Positions 51,291 to 61,375 are shown, numbered from the stretch's first letter. The stretch is 64,000 bases of DNA from Paludibacteraceae bacterium (GCA_017556705.1 JAFYMG010000010.1:62001-126000), one strand, 5' to 3'. Numbers and translations are program-made. Notes: generated by a model not told the origin, from the letters alone.

Positions 51291-52643
51291 ATGCTTACAC
51301 TCAAACAAATATACGACAACAAGGCAGCCGTTATTGCTGGCTTAGAAAAGAAGCATTTTACAAATACTGCAGAGACCATTGAGCAAGTTATCGCTCTAGA
51401 CACCGAGCGCAAAGTTGCACAACAAAAGAAGGATGCTGCTTCTGCGGAGATGAACAAAATCTCTAAGTCTATTGGCGCGCTCATGGCACAAGGCAAAAAA
51501 GAGGAGGCAGAGGCCGCCAAAGCGCAAACTAGTACACTCAAACAAGCCATCCCTGGCTACGAGCAAGAAATGGCAAAAGCAGAAGAGGCATTAACCTCCC
51601 TTCTTCTCACTATCCCTAACGTGCCATACGACCTTGTACCAGAGGGCGGAAGTGCAGAAGACAACCTCGTGGTAAAAATCGGCAATTGGGCTAACCAACC
51701 AATGATGGACGCACTCGCTCAAAACGGCACTATCGCCATCCGTGATTGGGATACTACTACCGACGAACAACTTGCAAACAACGACAAACTCCCACACTGG
51801 GAATTGGCGAAGAAATACAACCTCATAGACTTTGACCTTGGCGTTAAAATCTCAGGTGCAGGTTTCCCTGTATATATAGGTTTAGGCGCACGCCTGCAAC
51901 GCGCGTTAATCAACTTCTTCTTAGCAGAGGCAAACAAAGCAGGATACACCGAGATCATGCCTCCTACAGTGGTCAATCAAGCTAGTGGCTACGGCACAGG
52001 TCAACTCCCTGATAAAGAGGGACAAATGTACCATTGCCAGTTGGATGATCTCTACCTTATCCCTACAGCAGAGGTACCAGTTACCAATATCTACCGCGAC
52101 GTGATTCTAGAAGAGGCACAACTGCCAATCAAGAACTGCGCCTACACCCAATGCTTCCGTCGCGAGGCAGGATCATATGGCAAGGACGTACGTGGACTTA
52201 ATCGTTTGCACGAATTCAGCAAAGTTGAGATCGTACGTATCGACACCCCTGAACATTCAGACGCTAGCCACAAAGAGATGCTCGAGCACGTAGAAGGTCT
52301 TCTGCAAAAACTCGAACTCCCATACCGTATTCTTCGCTTGAGCGGCGGAGACATGTCTTTCACCGCTGCACTCTGCTATGACTTTGAAGTATATTCTGAA
52401 GCACAACACCGCTGGTTGGAAGTGTCTTCAACATCTAACTTCGACACCTATCAAGCCAACCGTTTGCACTGCCGTTATCGCCGTGCTGAAGACAAGAAAG
52501 TCGCTTTAGCTCACACACTTAACGGTTCTGCTCTTGCTCTCCCTCGCATCGTAGCTGCTCTCCTAGAGAACAACCAAACACCTGAGGGTATCCGCATCCC
52601 AGCAGCGCTCCAACCATACATGGGTTGTGACTTGATAAAGTAA
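51291..52643 (+). CDS. serS: Seryl-tRNA synthetase
   Basis: 450 aa class II synthetase; charges tRNA-Ser. The N-terminal antiparallel coiled-coil arm spans about 25-100 (IEQVIALDTERKVAQQKKDAAS ...). Motif 2 lies in FRREAGSYGKDVRGLNRLHEFSKVE and motif 3 in LNGSALALPRIVAALLENNQ. TAEVPVTNIYRD and EVSSTSNFDTYQANR form the active site. Length is somewhat above the typical 425. A hairpin terminator follows. Confidence 0.96.
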   Translation: MLTLKQIYDNKAAVIAGLEKKHFTNTAETIEQVIALDTERKVAQQKKDAASAEMNKISKSIGALMAQGKKEEAEAAKAQTSTLKQAIPGYEQEMAKAEEALTSLLLTIPNVPYDLVPEGGSAEDNLVVKIGNWANQPMMDALAQNGTIAIRDWDTTTDEQLANNDKLPHWELAKKYNLIDFDLGVKISGAGFPVYIGLGARLQRALINFFLAEANKAGYTEIMPPTVVNQASGYGTGQLPDKEGQMYHCQLDDLYLIPTAEVPVTNIYRDVILEEAQLPIKNCAYTQCFRREAGSYGKDVRGLNRLHEFSKVEIVRIDTPEHSDASHKEMLEHVEGLLQKLELPYRILRLSGGDMSFTAALCYDFEVYSEAQHRWLEVSSTSNFDTYQANRLHCRYRRAEDKKVALAHTLNGSALALPRIVAALLENNQTPEGIRIPAALQPYMGCDLIK

Positions 52644-52664
52644 GAAAAATAACGTCATAAAATC

Positions 52665-52713
52665 AAATCGCACATTTTGTAAGGCAAACCCTTGCATATG
52701 TGCGATTTTTTTT
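52665..52713 (+). terminator. Terminator after serS
   Basis: AAATCGCACAT (52665-52675) pairs with ATGTGCGATTT (52698-52708), with an inner AAGG/CCTT stem, followed by T's to 52713. The next promoter's -7 box starts 2 nt later. Confidence 0.85.
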
Positions 52714-52722
52714 GTAACTTTG
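52691..52722 (+). promoter_or_regulatory. Promoter of the 52746 gene, overlapping the serS terminator
   Basis: CTTG (52691-52694, inside the terminator) and TAACTTTG (52715-52722), 20 nt apart. Confidence 0.7.
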
Positions 52723-52745
52723 CACCCAAATTAATTTGGGTGATT

Positions 52746-53258
52746 ATGATAGAGATTTTAAAATACTGTATTCCTGCCCTTTGTGTCCTTTTAGCGACAT
52801 GGATTGTCATGCACAAGTTCTACAAAAGTGAGACAGAAAAACGTCTTTGGGAACTCAAGCAAATTTCACAAAAAGAAATTTCTCCCCTTCGCATGCGCGC
52901 ATACGAGCGTTTGAGTTTACTACTTGAGCGCACAACACCCGAGCATATGCTCATTGATCTCAATTTGGTAGAGATGACTCCTCTGCAGGTGCAAGCACAT
53001 CTCATACAGACTATCCGTCAAGAGTTTGACCATAATCTCAGCCAGCAGATTTATGTTAGTAACGAGGTGTGGAGTATGATTGACAACGCCAAGCAACAGA
53101 CAGTAGCCTTCGTGAATAGCATTGCCCAACAAATGCCAGTTGGAAGTAGTGCGTTGGACTACGCGAAAACGCTCATTACAGCCTATCGCACCAACGGTGA
53201 CACACCAAATGAAATTGCATTACAAGCTCTCAAAGACGAAGCAAAGAAATTAATCTAA
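52746..53258 (+). CDS. Membrane-anchored conserved Bacteroidota protein (DUF7935-like)
   Basis: 170 aa from ATG 52746; the longer frame at 52692 lies in terminator and promoter sequence. One N-terminal membrane helix (LKYCIPALCVLLATWIVMHKFY) precedes a charged helical cytoplasmic domain (RMRAYERLSLLLERTTPEHM, QLMQTIRQEFDHN-like QTIRQEFDHNLSQQIYVSNEVW). It matches a conserved, uncharacterised family I recall as DUF7935. It starts a run with two further small envelope genes; 1-nt overlap with the next. Confidence 0.8.
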   Translation: MIEILKYCIPALCVLLATWIVMHKFYKSETEKRLWELKQISQKEISPLRMRAYERLSLLLERTTPEHMLIDLNLVEMTPLQVQAHLIQTIRQEFDHNLSQQIYVSNEVWSMIDNAKQQTVAFVNSIAQQMPVGSSALDYAKTLITAYRTNGDTPNEIALQALKDEAKKLI

Positions 53259-53728
53259 TGCAGACGAAGTGGTATATATTAATTTGTTTGATTATAGGAC
53301 TTGCAGCCTGTGAGCCCGAAACTACTTGCCACCAAGAGTTGGACTCAGCAGTACAAATCACCTTGTCGGCAGATTCAATCACTTCGGCAGGCGACACCGC
53401 ATACTATGCCCAATGGGATAGCGTAACCGTGGTTGGCATCGGTAGCGACATCGGTATGCAAGGCAAGGGTGTCAAAGTCATGGGACTAGAGTTGCGACCT
53501 GACACCAGTCTGACAGCCTACCTGATGCTCTATCACAATCAAATAGATACACTCTATATTCAGCACACCCCTCGTCAGCAGTTTATCAGCATGGCTTGTG
53601 GTTGTGCAGTATATCACACCATTACCGCAGCATGGTCAAGTGATCCACGTGTGGACAGCGTAAGTATCATCAACGCGAGTGTAGAAACTGTTGCACAAGA
53701 CAATCTTTGTATTTACCTGCATGAATAG
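53258..53728 (+). CDS. DUF6452-like lipoprotein
   Basis: 156 aa with lipobox LAAC (MQTKWYILICLIIGLAACEP). The Cys pair near ETTCHQEL and a second CGC (ACGCAVYHTI), YAQWDSVTVVGIGSD and LYHNQIDTLYIQHTPRQQFIS fit the Bacteroidales DUF6452 family, usually found directly before a DUF6048 gene (recalled). Function unknown. It overlaps the next gene by 8 nt. Confidence 0.78.
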   Translation: MQTKWYILICLIIGLAACEPETTCHQELDSAVQITLSADSITSAGDTAYYAQWDSVTVVGIGSDIGMQGKGVKVMGLELRPDTSLTAYLMLYHNQIDTLYIQHTPRQQFISMACGCAVYHTITAAWSSDPRVDSVSIINASVETVAQDNLCIYLHE

Positions 53729-54365
53729 ACTATTGCTCATAGTAACCCTCTGTTGTCTCGCATTATGCGCGAGCGCACGCGAGTATGCAGACACAGCTGT
53801 ATACCAGGGTTTGAGCGTGAAGTTGGATATTGGCAACTCCGTTCTCGAGTTGGCACGTTCGGCAGGAAAGATACAAAGCTATGAAGCAGCCATTAATGTG
53901 CGCCTTGCGAAACGCTTCTACCCTACCCTTGAAGCAGGATATGCCATGGCGGAGCGTGGTGCAGATGGTGGAATGCACAAAGGGCAAGGTGGCTTTGGTC
54001 GCTTGGGTATGGATTTGGCGGTGGTAAAGAAAGGTGCATCGGAGAATAATATGCTGGTTGGTTTGCGCTTTGGTGGTGCGTACCAAAACTACGACCTTAC
54101 GAATGTCAAGTTGCACAGTGAGTATTGGGGAGAACAACGACTGAACTTCTACGACCAGCAACGTTTTGACTGTTGGGGCGAGATTGTGGCGGGTTGTCAG
54201 GTGCAAGTGTACAAGGGTTTTCAGATGGGATGGTATATTCGTATGAAACTTCTATTCACCCGCAATGCCAAGGAGGGAGAAGTGATGCCATACTATATTC
54301 CCGGTTTGGGTTTCCGAAAAGATTTCCAATGGGGATTCAACTACTACCTCGCTTATAAATTTTAA
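53721..54365 (+). CDS. DUF6048-like outer-membrane protein
   Basis: 214 aa from ATG 53721 (signal MNRLLLIVTLCCLALCASA). Alternating strands typical of a small beta-barrel: GLSVKLDIGNSVLEL, YEAAINVRLAKRFYPTLEAGYAMAE, MLVGLRFGGAYQNYDL, GWYIRMKLLFTR, and a final aromatic WGFNYYLAYKF. It follows the DUF6452-like lipoprotein, its usual partner, so the two may form an outer-membrane unit (inference). tkt follows after 30 nt. Confidence 0.8.
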   Translation: MNRLLLIVTLCCLALCASAREYADTAVYQGLSVKLDIGNSVLELARSAGKIQSYEAAINVRLAKRFYPTLEAGYAMAERGADGGMHKGQGGFGRLGMDLAVVKKGASENNMLVGLRFGGAYQNYDLTNVKLHSEYWGEQRLNFYDQQRFDCWGEIVAGCQVQVYKGFQMGWYIRMKLLFTRNAKEGEVMPYYIPGLGFRKDFQWGFNYYLAYKF

Positions 54366-54395
54366 CAACGCTTATAATAAACTAACGATACAATC

Positions 54396-56405
54396 ATGAA
54401 CTCAAAACAACTAATGACAAAAGCGGCAGACAACATTCGTATCCTTGCCGCAGCAATGGTCGAGAAGGCCAAGAGTGGACACCCAGGTGGCTCAATGAGT
54501 GGAGCAGACTTCGTACAAGTGCTTTACTCTGAGTTTCTCATCCACGATCCAGAGAACCCATGTTGGGAGGCGCGCGACCGCTTCTTCCTTGACCCTGGTC
54601 ACATGTCACCAATGCTCTATGCACAACTCTGCATGACAGGTCACTTCACCATGGACGAACTCAAGCAACTCCGTCAATGGGGCAGTGTGACTCCAGGTCA
54701 CCCAGAGCGTAACGTAGAGCGCGGCATCGAGAATACCTCTGGTCCTCTTGGTCAAGGTCACACGTTCGCAGTCGGTGCAGCTATTGCTGCTAAGTGGTTC
54801 AATGCTCGTTATGGCGAGATCCACAACCCAACCATATATGCTTTCATCTCCGACGGTGGTATCCAAGAGGAGATTAGCCAAGGTGCTGGTCGTATGGCAG
54901 GTCACCTCAAGCTAGATAACCTCATTATGTATTACGACTCCAACGAGATTCAGCTCTCCACTTCTTGCAACGAGGTGTCTTCTGAGAATGTAGCCATGAA
55001 GTACGAGGCATGGGGTTGGTATGTGCAAGACATCGACGGTCACGATCCTGACGCTATCCGCCAAGCTATCATCAACGCACAAAATGAGAAGAATCGTCCA
55101 TCGCTCATCATTGGTCATACCTCTATGGGTAAGGGTTGCGTGAATGCAGAAGGCGCAAGTTGGGAGGGCAAAACTTCTACCCACGGTCAACCACTCAGCA
55201 AGTCTGGCGCAAGCTTTGAGGCTACTGTCAAGAACCTTGGTGGCGACCCAGAGAACCCATTCCAAATCTTCCCTGACGTACAAGCACTCTTCGACAAACG
55301 CGCTGAGGAACTTCGCGAGATTACCAACCAACGCTATGCAGCTTATCATGAGTGGAAAGAGGCTAATCCATTGGCTGCCAACGAGTACGAGACCTTCATG
55401 AGCGGAGAAACTCCTTGTCTTGATTGGAGTTTGCTCCAACAAAAAGATAATGTCGCTACCCGTACCGCTTCGGCATCTGCTCTCTCTTTCCTTTCTGAGC
55501 ATGTCGGCAACATGATTGTATCCTCCGCTGACCTTTGCAACTCAGATAAGACCGACGGTTTCCTCAAACATACCCATGTCATCACAGCTGATGACTTCAC
55601 TGGTCGTTTCCTCCAATCAGGTGTAAGCGAGCTCACCATGGCTTGCGTCTGCATCGGTATGGCACTCCACGGCGGTATCATTCCTGCCTGCGGTACTTTC
55701 TTCGTCTTCTCTGACTACATGAAGCCTGCTATCCGTATGGCTGCGTTGATGGAGATTCAGATGATGTTCGTTTGGAGCCACGACGCTTTCCGCGTAGGTG
55801 AAGATGGCCCAACCCACGAGCCAGTAGAGCAAGAGGCACAAATCCGCCTCATGGAGAAACTCCACAACCACTCTGGCCGTCCAAGCGTGATGGTACTCCG
55901 TCCTGCTGACGCAGAGGAGACTACTGCTGCATGGAAGATGGCGATGGAGAATATCTATACCCCTACTGCGCTTATCCTCTCACGCCAAGATGTAGCTTCT
56001 GTGCCTAACACCTCAGAGACAGGCGTGAAGAAAGGTGCGTATATCGTAAGCAAGGACGAGAACCCACAAGTGGTGATGATCGCTTCTGGTAGTGAGGTTT
56101 CTACATTGATGGCAGGTGCCGAACTCCTCCGCGCCGAGGGCATTCGCCTTCAAATCGTAAGCGTACCTTCTGAGGCTATCTTCCGTCAACAAGACAAGGC
56201 TTACCAAACTGAGGTTCTCCCACAAGGCGTAGCTCGCTTTGGTTTGACCGCCGGTCTGCCATGCAACCTCGAAGGTCTTGTAGGTGAGCACGGTACCGTT
56301 TGGGGACTCAACTCCTTCGGCTTCTCCGCTCCATACAAAGTACTCGACGAGAAACTCGGCTTCACCGCAGAGAATGTGTATAACCAAGTAAAAGCGCTCC
56401 TCTAA
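54396..56405 (+). CDS. tkt: Transketolase
   Basis: 669 aa full-length thiamine-diphosphate enzyme of the pentose phosphate pathway. Features: EKAKSGHPGGSMSGADF, LDPGHMSPMLYAQL, GPLGQGHTFAVGAA, the ThDP motif SDGGIQEE...DNLIMYYDSN, DIDGHDPDAIRQAI, the second-domain TFFVFSDYMKPAIRMAALM, and HDAFRVGEDGPTHEPVEQ. The last codons CTC TAA form the left end of a hairpin repeat in the 46-nt gap to leuS. Strong codon bias suggests high expression. Confidence 0.96.
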   Translation: MNSKQLMTKAADNIRILAAAMVEKAKSGHPGGSMSGADFVQVLYSEFLIHDPENPCWEARDRFFLDPGHMSPMLYAQLCMTGHFTMDELKQLRQWGSVTPGHPERNVERGIENTSGPLGQGHTFAVGAAIAAKWFNARYGEIHNPTIYAFISDGGIQEEISQGAGRMAGHLKLDNLIMYYDSNEIQLSTSCNEVSSENVAMKYEAWGWYVQDIDGHDPDAIRQAIINAQNEKNRPSLIIGHTSMGKGCVNAEGASWEGKTSTHGQPLSKSGASFEATVKNLGGDPENPFQIFPDVQALFDKRAEELREITNQRYAAYHEWKEANPLAANEYETFMSGETPCLDWSLLQQKDNVATRTASASALSFLSEHVGNMIVSSADLCNSDKTDGFLKHTHVITADDFTGRFLQSGVSELTMACVCIGMALHGGIIPACGTFFVFSDYMKPAIRMAALMEIQMMFVWSHDAFRVGEDGPTHEPVEQEAQIRLMEKLHNHSGRPSVMVLRPADAEETTAAWKMAMENIYTPTALILSRQDVASVPNTSETGVKKGAYIVSKDENPQVVMIASGSEVSTLMAGAELLRAEGIRLQIVSVPSEAIFRQQDKAYQTEVLPQGVARFGLTAGLPCNLEGLVGEHGTVWGLNSFGFSAPYKVLDEKLGFTAENVYNQVKALL

Positions 56406-56450
56406 ACACTAAACAGTAGCGCCATGGGCGCGTTCACTAAACATTAAAAT
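56403..56450. repeat. Single-hairpin repeat between tkt and leuS
   Basis: CTCTAAACACTAAACAGTAGC, palindrome CGCCATGGGCG, CGTTCACTAAAC, ATTAAAATT before ATG. Flanks match those after frr (36478-36516). It overlaps the tkt stop codon. Confidence 0.7.
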
Positions 56451-56451
56451 T

Positions 56452-59259
56452 ATGGACTATAATTTTTCCGAAATAGAAAAGAAATGGCAAGCCGAATGGG
56501 CGAAAGCAGGTACTTACCGCGTAAGTAACCAAAGCGACAAAAAGCCATTCTATGTGCTTGATATGTTCCCTTACCCATCGGGCGCAGGGTTGCACGTAGG
56601 TCACCCTCTCGGTTATATCGCCAGCGACATTTACAGCCGTTACAAACGCCTACAGGGCTTCAATGTCCTCCACCCAATGGGCTTTGACTCCTACGGTTTG
56701 CCTGCGGAGCAATACGCTATCCAGACAGGTCAACACCCAGAGAAAACCACCATGGAGAATATCGCTCACTATATTGAGCAACTCCAAAAGATTGGTTTCA
56801 ACTACGATTGGGATCGCGAGGTGAAGACTTGCAACCCTGACTTCTACAAGTGGACACAATGGGCATTTATCCAAATGTTCAACTCCTACTTCGATACCTC
56901 TTTGCAAAAGGCACAGCCTATCAGCAAACTGATTGAGAAGTTCGAGCAAACCGACCCTACTTGGGCAACCCTCTCTGAGACAGAGCAACAAGAGCGCCTT
57001 ATGAACTATCGTATCGCCTATCTCGCTGATACTAAGGTAAACTGGTGCCCACAACTCGGTTGTGTGCTTGCCAACGATGAGGTGAGCGAAGGCCTCTCTG
57101 TTCGTGGTGGCTACCCTGTAGAGCAACGCGTCATGCGCCAATGGAACCTCCGCGTGAGTGCCTATGCGCCACGCCTGCTCCAAGGTCTTGATACGGTTGA
57201 TTGGACCGACTCCCTCAAAGAGACCCAACGCAACTGGATCGGTCGCAGCGAAGGTGCAGAGATGCGCTTTGCTATCAAGGGTCAAGACGAACCATTCACT
57301 ATCTTTACCACTCGAGCAGATACCGTTTATGGTGTGACCTTCATGGTACTGGCACCAGAGAGTGAATACGTAGCTCGCGTGACTACCGAGGAGCAGAAAG
57401 CAGAGGTAGAGGCGTACCTGCGAATGGTGAAGAACCGTACCGAGCGCGAGCGTATTGCTGACCGCCGTGTGACGGGTGTCTTCACTGGTTCGTATGCCAT
57501 CAACCCGCTCACAAAAGCTGAGATACCTATCTATATAAGTGACTATGTATTGAGCGGTTACGGCACAGGCGCTATCATGGCGGTGCCTGCACACGATAGC
57601 CGTGACTATGCGTTCGCTAAGCACTTCAACTTGCCTATCATCCCACTCATTGAGGGGGCAGATGTCAGCGAGCAAAGCTTTGATGCTAAAGAGGGCGTGA
57701 TGATCAATTCCTGCTTCCTCAACGGCATGCAAGTGAAAGACGCTATCCAAGCGATGAAAGAGCATATTACCAATACCGGTCTTGGTCGCGTGAAAGTGAA
57801 CTACCGCCTTCGCGATGCGGTCTTCAGCCGCCAACGCTACTGGGGCGAACCTTTCCCTGTATATTACAAGGACGGTATGCCATACATGCTCCCAGAAGAG
57901 TGTTTGCCACTCCTCTTGCCTGAGGTGTCTGACTTCAAACCTACTACCACAGGCGAGCCACCTCTCGGCAATGCCGACCTCTGGGCGTGGGACGAGAAGA
58001 ATAACCAAGTAGTGAGCAAATCGCTGATTGATAATGTATCAGTCTTCCCACTCGAGCTTTGCACTATGCCAGGTTTTGCAGGTTCGTCTGCGTACTACCT
58101 CCGCTATATGGACAACCACAACGACGCTGCGCTTGTAGGCAAAGAGGCCAACGATTATTGGCGTCAAGTCAACCTCTATATCGGTGGTACCGAGCACGCT
58201 ACAGGTCACTTGATTTATAGCCGTTTCTGGAACAAGTTCCTCTTCGATCTCGGTTATATCTGCGAGGACGAACCATTCCGCAAACTCATCAACCAAGGTA
58301 TGATCCAAGGTCGCTCTAACTTCGTTTATCGCTATATTGGCGAAGGCGCAACGGGCAACCTCTTCATCAGCTACAACCTCATCGACAACCCAGAGTACAA
58401 AGATAAAGTTCAACCTATCCATGTGAACGTGAATATCGTCAAGAACGATGTCCTTGACATCGATGCCTTCCGTAACTGGATGCCAGAGTTCAAGAATGCG
58501 GAGTTCATCTATTCGGATGGTACTACCGACATTGACAACCCTTACATGGGTACTCCTACCGACAAGCAATACATTTGCGGTTGGGCGGTAGAGAAGATGT
58601 CTAAGTCTATGTTCAATGTGGTGAACCCAGACGATGTGGTGGCTAAGTACGGTGCGGATACTTTGCGCTTGTATGAGATGTTCCTCGGTCCTTTGGAGAT
58701 GTCCAAACCTTGGGATACCAACGGTATCGATGGCGTACACCGTTTCTTGCGTAAGTGGTGGAACATGTTCGAGACCCTCTCTAACGACGAACCAACAGCA
58801 GAGGAGTTGCGCAGCTTGCATAAGCTCATCAAGAAGATCACATGGGATATTGAGAACTTCTCGTTCAACACTTCTATCCCAGCCTTCATGATTGCGCAAA
58901 ACGAGTTGCAAGCCCTCAAGTGCAATAAGGTCGAGATTCTCAAAACCTTCGCTATCTTGCTCGCTCCATACGCTCCACATATTGCCGAAGAAGCATGGCA
59001 TCTCTGTGGTGAAACAACTTCTGTTTGCCACGCTGAGTGGCCAGCCTGCAACGAAGCATACTTGGTAGAAGCTACTCAAAAGTACCCTGTTCAGTTCAAT
59101 GGTAAGGTGCGCTTTACGATTGAGGTGGCAAAGGACACTCCACGCGAGGAGGTTGAGAAGATTGTTATGGCTCACGAGCTGACCGCCAAACAATTGAACG
59201 GCGCCGCTCCAAAGAAAGTGATCGTCGTTCCAGGCAAGATTGTCAATATCGTGATGTAA
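56452..59259 (+). CDS. leuS: Leucyl-tRNA synthetase
   Basis: 935 aa class I synthetase. HIGH motif as HVGH at 48-51 in [17 protein letters not shown]1 editing domain ([44 protein letters not shown], described as one editing pocket), KMSKS near 714-718 in [12 protein letters not shown], and the C-terminal anticodon-binding part ending [14 protein letters not shown]. It charges tRNA-Leu and hydrolyses mischarged products. Strong hairpin terminator after the stop. Confidence 0.97.
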   Translation: MDYNFSEIEKKWQAEWAKAGTYRVSNQSDKKPFYVLDMFPYPSGAGLHVGHPLGYIASDIYSRYKRLQGFNVLHPMGFDSYGLPAEQYAIQTGQHPEKTTMENIAHYIEQLQKIGFNYDWDREVKTCNPDFYKWTQWAFIQMFNSYFDTSLQKAQPISKLIEKFEQTDPTWATLSETEQQERLMNYRIAYLADTKVNWCPQLGCVLANDEVSEGLSVRGGYPVEQRVMRQWNLRVSAYAPRLLQGLDTVDWTDSLKETQRNWIGRSEGAEMRFAIKGQDEPFTIFTTRADTVYGVTFMVLAPESEYVARVTTEEQKAEVEAYLRMVKNRTERERIADRRVTGVFTGSYAINPLTKAEIPIYISDYVLSGYGTGAIMAVPAHDSRDYAFAKHFNLPIIPLIEGADVSEQSFDAKEGVMINSCFLNGMQVKDAIQAMKEHITNTGLGRVKVNYRLRDAVFSRQRYWGEPFPVYYKDGMPYMLPEECLPLLLPEVSDFKPTTTGEPPLGNADLWAWDEKNNQVVSKSLIDNVSVFPLELCTMPGFAGSSAYYLRYMDNHNDAALVGKEANDYWRQVNLYIGGTEHATGHLIYSRFWNKFLFDLGYICEDEPFRKLINQGMIQGRSNFVYRYIGEGATGNLFISYNLIDNPEYKDKVQPIHVNVNIVKNDVLDIDAFRNWMPEFKNAEFIYSDGTTDIDNPYMGTPTDKQYICGWAVEKMSKSMFNVVNPDDVVAKYGADTLRLYEMFLGPLEMSKPWDTNGIDGVHRFLRKWWNMFETLSNDEPTAEELRSLHKLIKKITWDIENFSFNTSIPAFMIAQNELQALKCNKVEILKTFAILLAPYAPHIAEEAWHLCGETTSVCHAEWPACNEAYLVEATQKYPVQFNGKVRFTIEVAKDTPREEVEKIVMAHELTAKQLNGAAPKKVIVVPGKIVNIVM

Positions 59260-59276
59260 GGTTACACCTTATATAT

Positions 59277-59317
59277 AATAATAGAGCACTCCGATTTGGA
59301 GTGCTCTATTATTTTTC
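59277..59317. terminator. Terminator after leuS, shared with the convergent gene
   Basis: AATAATAGAGCACTCC pairs with GGAGTGCTCTATTATT around GATTT (59277-59313), then TTTT. It also ends the minus-strand gene finishing at 59330. Confidence 0.9.
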
Positions 59318-59329
59318 ACAATTTCAATT

Positions 59330-60004
59330 TCACAGTATTTTATTTCCCTTTTTTGCTTTCTTGTGATCATGGGGCTTATTTAACATCTTTAACATATCAA
59401 ATGTTGATAGTCCATTATGTTTCTTCTTTGATAAATCAGTGGATTTTTCCACAACACCACCTATACCTTGAGCATTCATATTCAAAACAACTTTATCTAA
59501 TGACATAAAGTTCATGTCAACAAGATTACTATAATCGTCATTCGGAACAATTACTTGATAGCCGATGGGATCCCCATTACTATTTTTAGGAATCACATAA
59601 ACAACTCCATTTATTTCTGTAAGTTCAACATCTTTAATTGAGGATTGACGGAAATTACGATAATAAGCAGGATAGCCACTTACTGTAACTGTATAATAAA
59701 CTCTATTACCACGATTTAATGACTCTATTTGATATTGAGCAGCAACTAAAACATCAGCTTTCATTGGTAGGAGAGCACTGTAAATAGCATTGTTTATTAG
59801 ATCTTCTTTATCAACTGTTTTTTGAAGATCTTTCTGAATATCATATCGATACTCACCAGTCACTTTGTTGGTTTGAATATCCAAATCTGCTAAAACTAAA
59901 TCTGTTTTAGGGAGTACTGTTTTTGCTGAAGATACTGTTCTAGATAAACTACATGATGCAGTCAAAACCGTCACTGCAAGCAATAAAATAATGTTTTTTC
60001 TCAT
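59330..60004 (-). CDS. Lipoprotein of unknown function
   Basis: 224 aa with lipobox TASC (MRKNIILLLAVTVLTASCSL). I do not recognise a named family with certainty. Visible: LVLADLDIQTNKVTGEYRYDIQ, a repeat-like run VLVAAQYQIESLNRGNRVYYTVTVSGYPAYYRNF (a beta-sheet pattern), and a Lys/His-rich end (KPHDHKKAKKGNK). Bacteroidales have many lipoproteins with the 'GEYRYD...DVLVxPxY...VxGYPA' pattern. It has its own promoter with a leader of about 100 nt that contains a 7-bp hairpin. It stands alone. Confidence 0.8.
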   Translation of the reverse strand: MRKNIILLLAVTVLTASCSLSRTVSSAKTVLPKTDLVLADLDIQTNKVTGEYRYDIQKDLQKTVDKEDLINNAIYSALLPMKADVLVAAQYQIESLNRGNRVYYTVTVSGYPAYYRNFRQSSIKDVELTEINGVVYVIPKNSNGDPIGYQVIVPNDDYSNLVDMNFMSLDKVVLNMNAQGIGGVVEKSTDLSKKKHNGLSTFDMLKMLNKPHDHKKAKKGNKIL

Positions 60005-60170
60005 GATAGTATGCCACTTTCAATCCGTTGGCAGCGGTTTTAAAGTTTTTATTAATTTTTCTTTGCACCGACACTTCGGTGCGGATTATTGGCGGTTTTA
60101 TCCTTTCCGCCTGCAAAGTTAGTATTTTTTATTTACATACACAATATTTTTCAATTTTTCTTCCCAAAAA
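60005..60170. other. Intergenic leader and spacer upstream of the 60004 lipoprotein
   Basis: The gap between the two divergent genes (60005-60332) contains the minus-strand leader with a perfect hairpin GCACCGA/TCGGTGC (60065-60082), the palindrome GGCGG/CCGCC (60091-60111) at the transcription start, two divergent promoters, and AT-rich direct repeats. No gene is seen. Confidence 0.5.
60114..60121 (-). promoter_or_regulatory. -7 element for the 60004 lipoprotein gene
   Basis: Minus-strand TAACTTTG followed by GC; no strong -33 box. Confidence 0.6.
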
Positions 60171-60202
60171 TTTGTATATCTCATTCAAAAGCAGTACCTT
60201 TG
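60171..60202 (+). promoter_or_regulatory. Promoter of the 60333 gene
   Basis: TTTG (60171-60174) and TACCTTTG (60195-60202), 20 nt apart; leader about 125 nt. Confidence 0.75.
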
Positions 60203-60218
60203 CAACTCCTCGTAGATT

Positions 60219-60310
60219 ATTAACTGTATATTAACTATATATTAGTGATATATTAGTGATAAATTAGTTATTTTAATCTATTCGCAAACCATTTTAAAAC
60301 TCAAAATTAT
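60219..60310 (+). repeat. TATTAACTATATATTAGTGATA direct repeat in the 60333 leader
   Basis: Words ATTAACTGTAT, ATTAACTATAT, ATTAGTGATAT, ATTAGTGATAA and ATTAGTTATT follow each other, then CTCAAAATTATTAATCCAAAATTAAC before the ATG. Confidence 0.6.
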
Positions 60311-60332
60311 TAATCCAAAATTAACATATTTT

Positions 60333-60752
60333 ATGGCAGAAATCACCTTTATCGCCCCCGTAGAAACCATCAAGGGAAAACTCCAAAACCGAGACAAAAC
60401 CATCTTTCGTCGCAAACGCATTTTCGATGCGAACGGACATGTTATTGGGCAACTATCGCAAGAAGCTTACATTGTAAAAAATCCTCGTGATTGGAAGAAA
60501 ACCCCTCCAAAAGGTGCTGAAAAACAACGCATTGACAATTGGACTGCGGCCTGCCAACAAGTGCAAGAAATCAAAAAAAATCCAGAGTTACTTGCTCAAT
60601 GGAAACAACGTTTCGAAGCTCAATTCTCCCATGGTGAAGCCGATGCACCTATTGATCCACGAACCCATAAGCCTAAAATATATTTCCGCTTCGATTGTTT
60701 CATCCGCGCAGCCATATTCCGTAAATTGCAAAAGCAATCTAATCCCCAATAA
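60333..60752 (+). CDS. Small basic protein of unknown function
   Basis: 139 aa, no signal peptide or membrane helix. N-terminus MAEITFIAPVETIKGKLQNRDKTIFRRKR, then ANGHVIGQLSQEAYIVKNPRDW and a helical Lys/Gln-rich part (QQVQEIKKNPELLAQWKQRFEAQF), ending with FDCFIRAAIFRKLQKQ. I recognise no domain; the length and charge suggest a nucleic-acid- or protein-binding protein, but nothing here proves it. It has its own promoter and a repeat-rich leader; the YqiA-like gene follows in the same direction. Confidence 0.72.
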   Translation: MAEITFIAPVETIKGKLQNRDKTIFRRKRIFDANGHVIGQLSQEAYIVKNPRDWKKTPPKGAEKQRIDNWTAACQQVQEIKKNPELLAQWKQRFEAQFSHGEADAPIDPRTHKPKIYFRFDCFIRAAIFRKLQKQSNPQ

Positions 60753-60826
60753 CTCGCAAAATCCCACAACACTCATATCGCAGGAGCCTGATAGCAGTCC
60801 CACTTCCAACAGAGAAGCGATTTATT

Positions 60827-61375
60827 ATGAAAGCAGTTTACATCCACGGTTTTGCGGGGTCCATCCACTCCGACACCATCACCAATTTCCGAAAATACTA
60901 CCCAGACCTCGAATGGTGTCCACTTGAGGTCAACCACCTTGTGGACGAATCCGTCAAGAAAATCAACGATTTCATCGCAGCCACCCCAGACGTCAAATAC
61001 CTGATTGGCAGTTCATTAGGAGGGTTCTATGTGTTGTGTGCCGACTTTGCAGGGAAGAAGATTGTGATCAATCCTGTTTTGAATCCAATGTCTTCATTAA
61101 AAAAGGCAGTGGGTGTAAATAAATACCGCGGTCGCCGCGAGAATGGCGAAACAGAGTTTAAGCTCACCATGCAGGACCTCTTTCGTTTCAAGGCATTCAA
61201 ACCAAAGGACACGCCCGAAACCATTTGTCATTACACCCCGCATGATCCAAACTTAGGGGAAGATATCAAGCGTGAATATCAAAAATTCTTTGCGCGCGCC
61301 GAAATGACATCGCATCTACGCAATCACTTCACAGATGAACACTATATTAAGCATAAACTGAAAGATGCATTATAA
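60827..61375 (+). CDS. YqiA/YcfP-like alpha/beta-hydrolase
   Basis: 182 aa. The N-terminus MKAVYIHGFAGSIHSDTI carries the HGF oxyanion strand, the nucleophile elbow is GSSLGGFYV (Ser about 68), and NPVLNPMSSL is also typical of the YqiA/YcfP subgroup of small esterases. The catalytic His is probably in the C-terminal SHLRNHFTDEHY segment. Substrate unknown; homologues hydrolyse short-chain esters. Ends at a bidirectional terminator. Confidence 0.85.
   Translation: MKAVYIHGFAGSIHSDTITNFRKYYPDLEWCPLEVNHLVDESVKKINDFIAATPDVKYLIGSSLGGFYVLCADFAGKKIVINPVLNPMSSLKKAVGVNKYRGRRENGETEFKLTMQDLFRFKAFKPKDTPETICHYTPHDPNLGEDIKREYQKFFARAEMTSHLRNHFTDEHYIKHKLKDAL

Noticed and set aside
56650-58008. 452-codon minus-strand frame, and another at 58039-59193
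   Set aside because: Both are antisense shadows of leuS, produced by its biased codon use.
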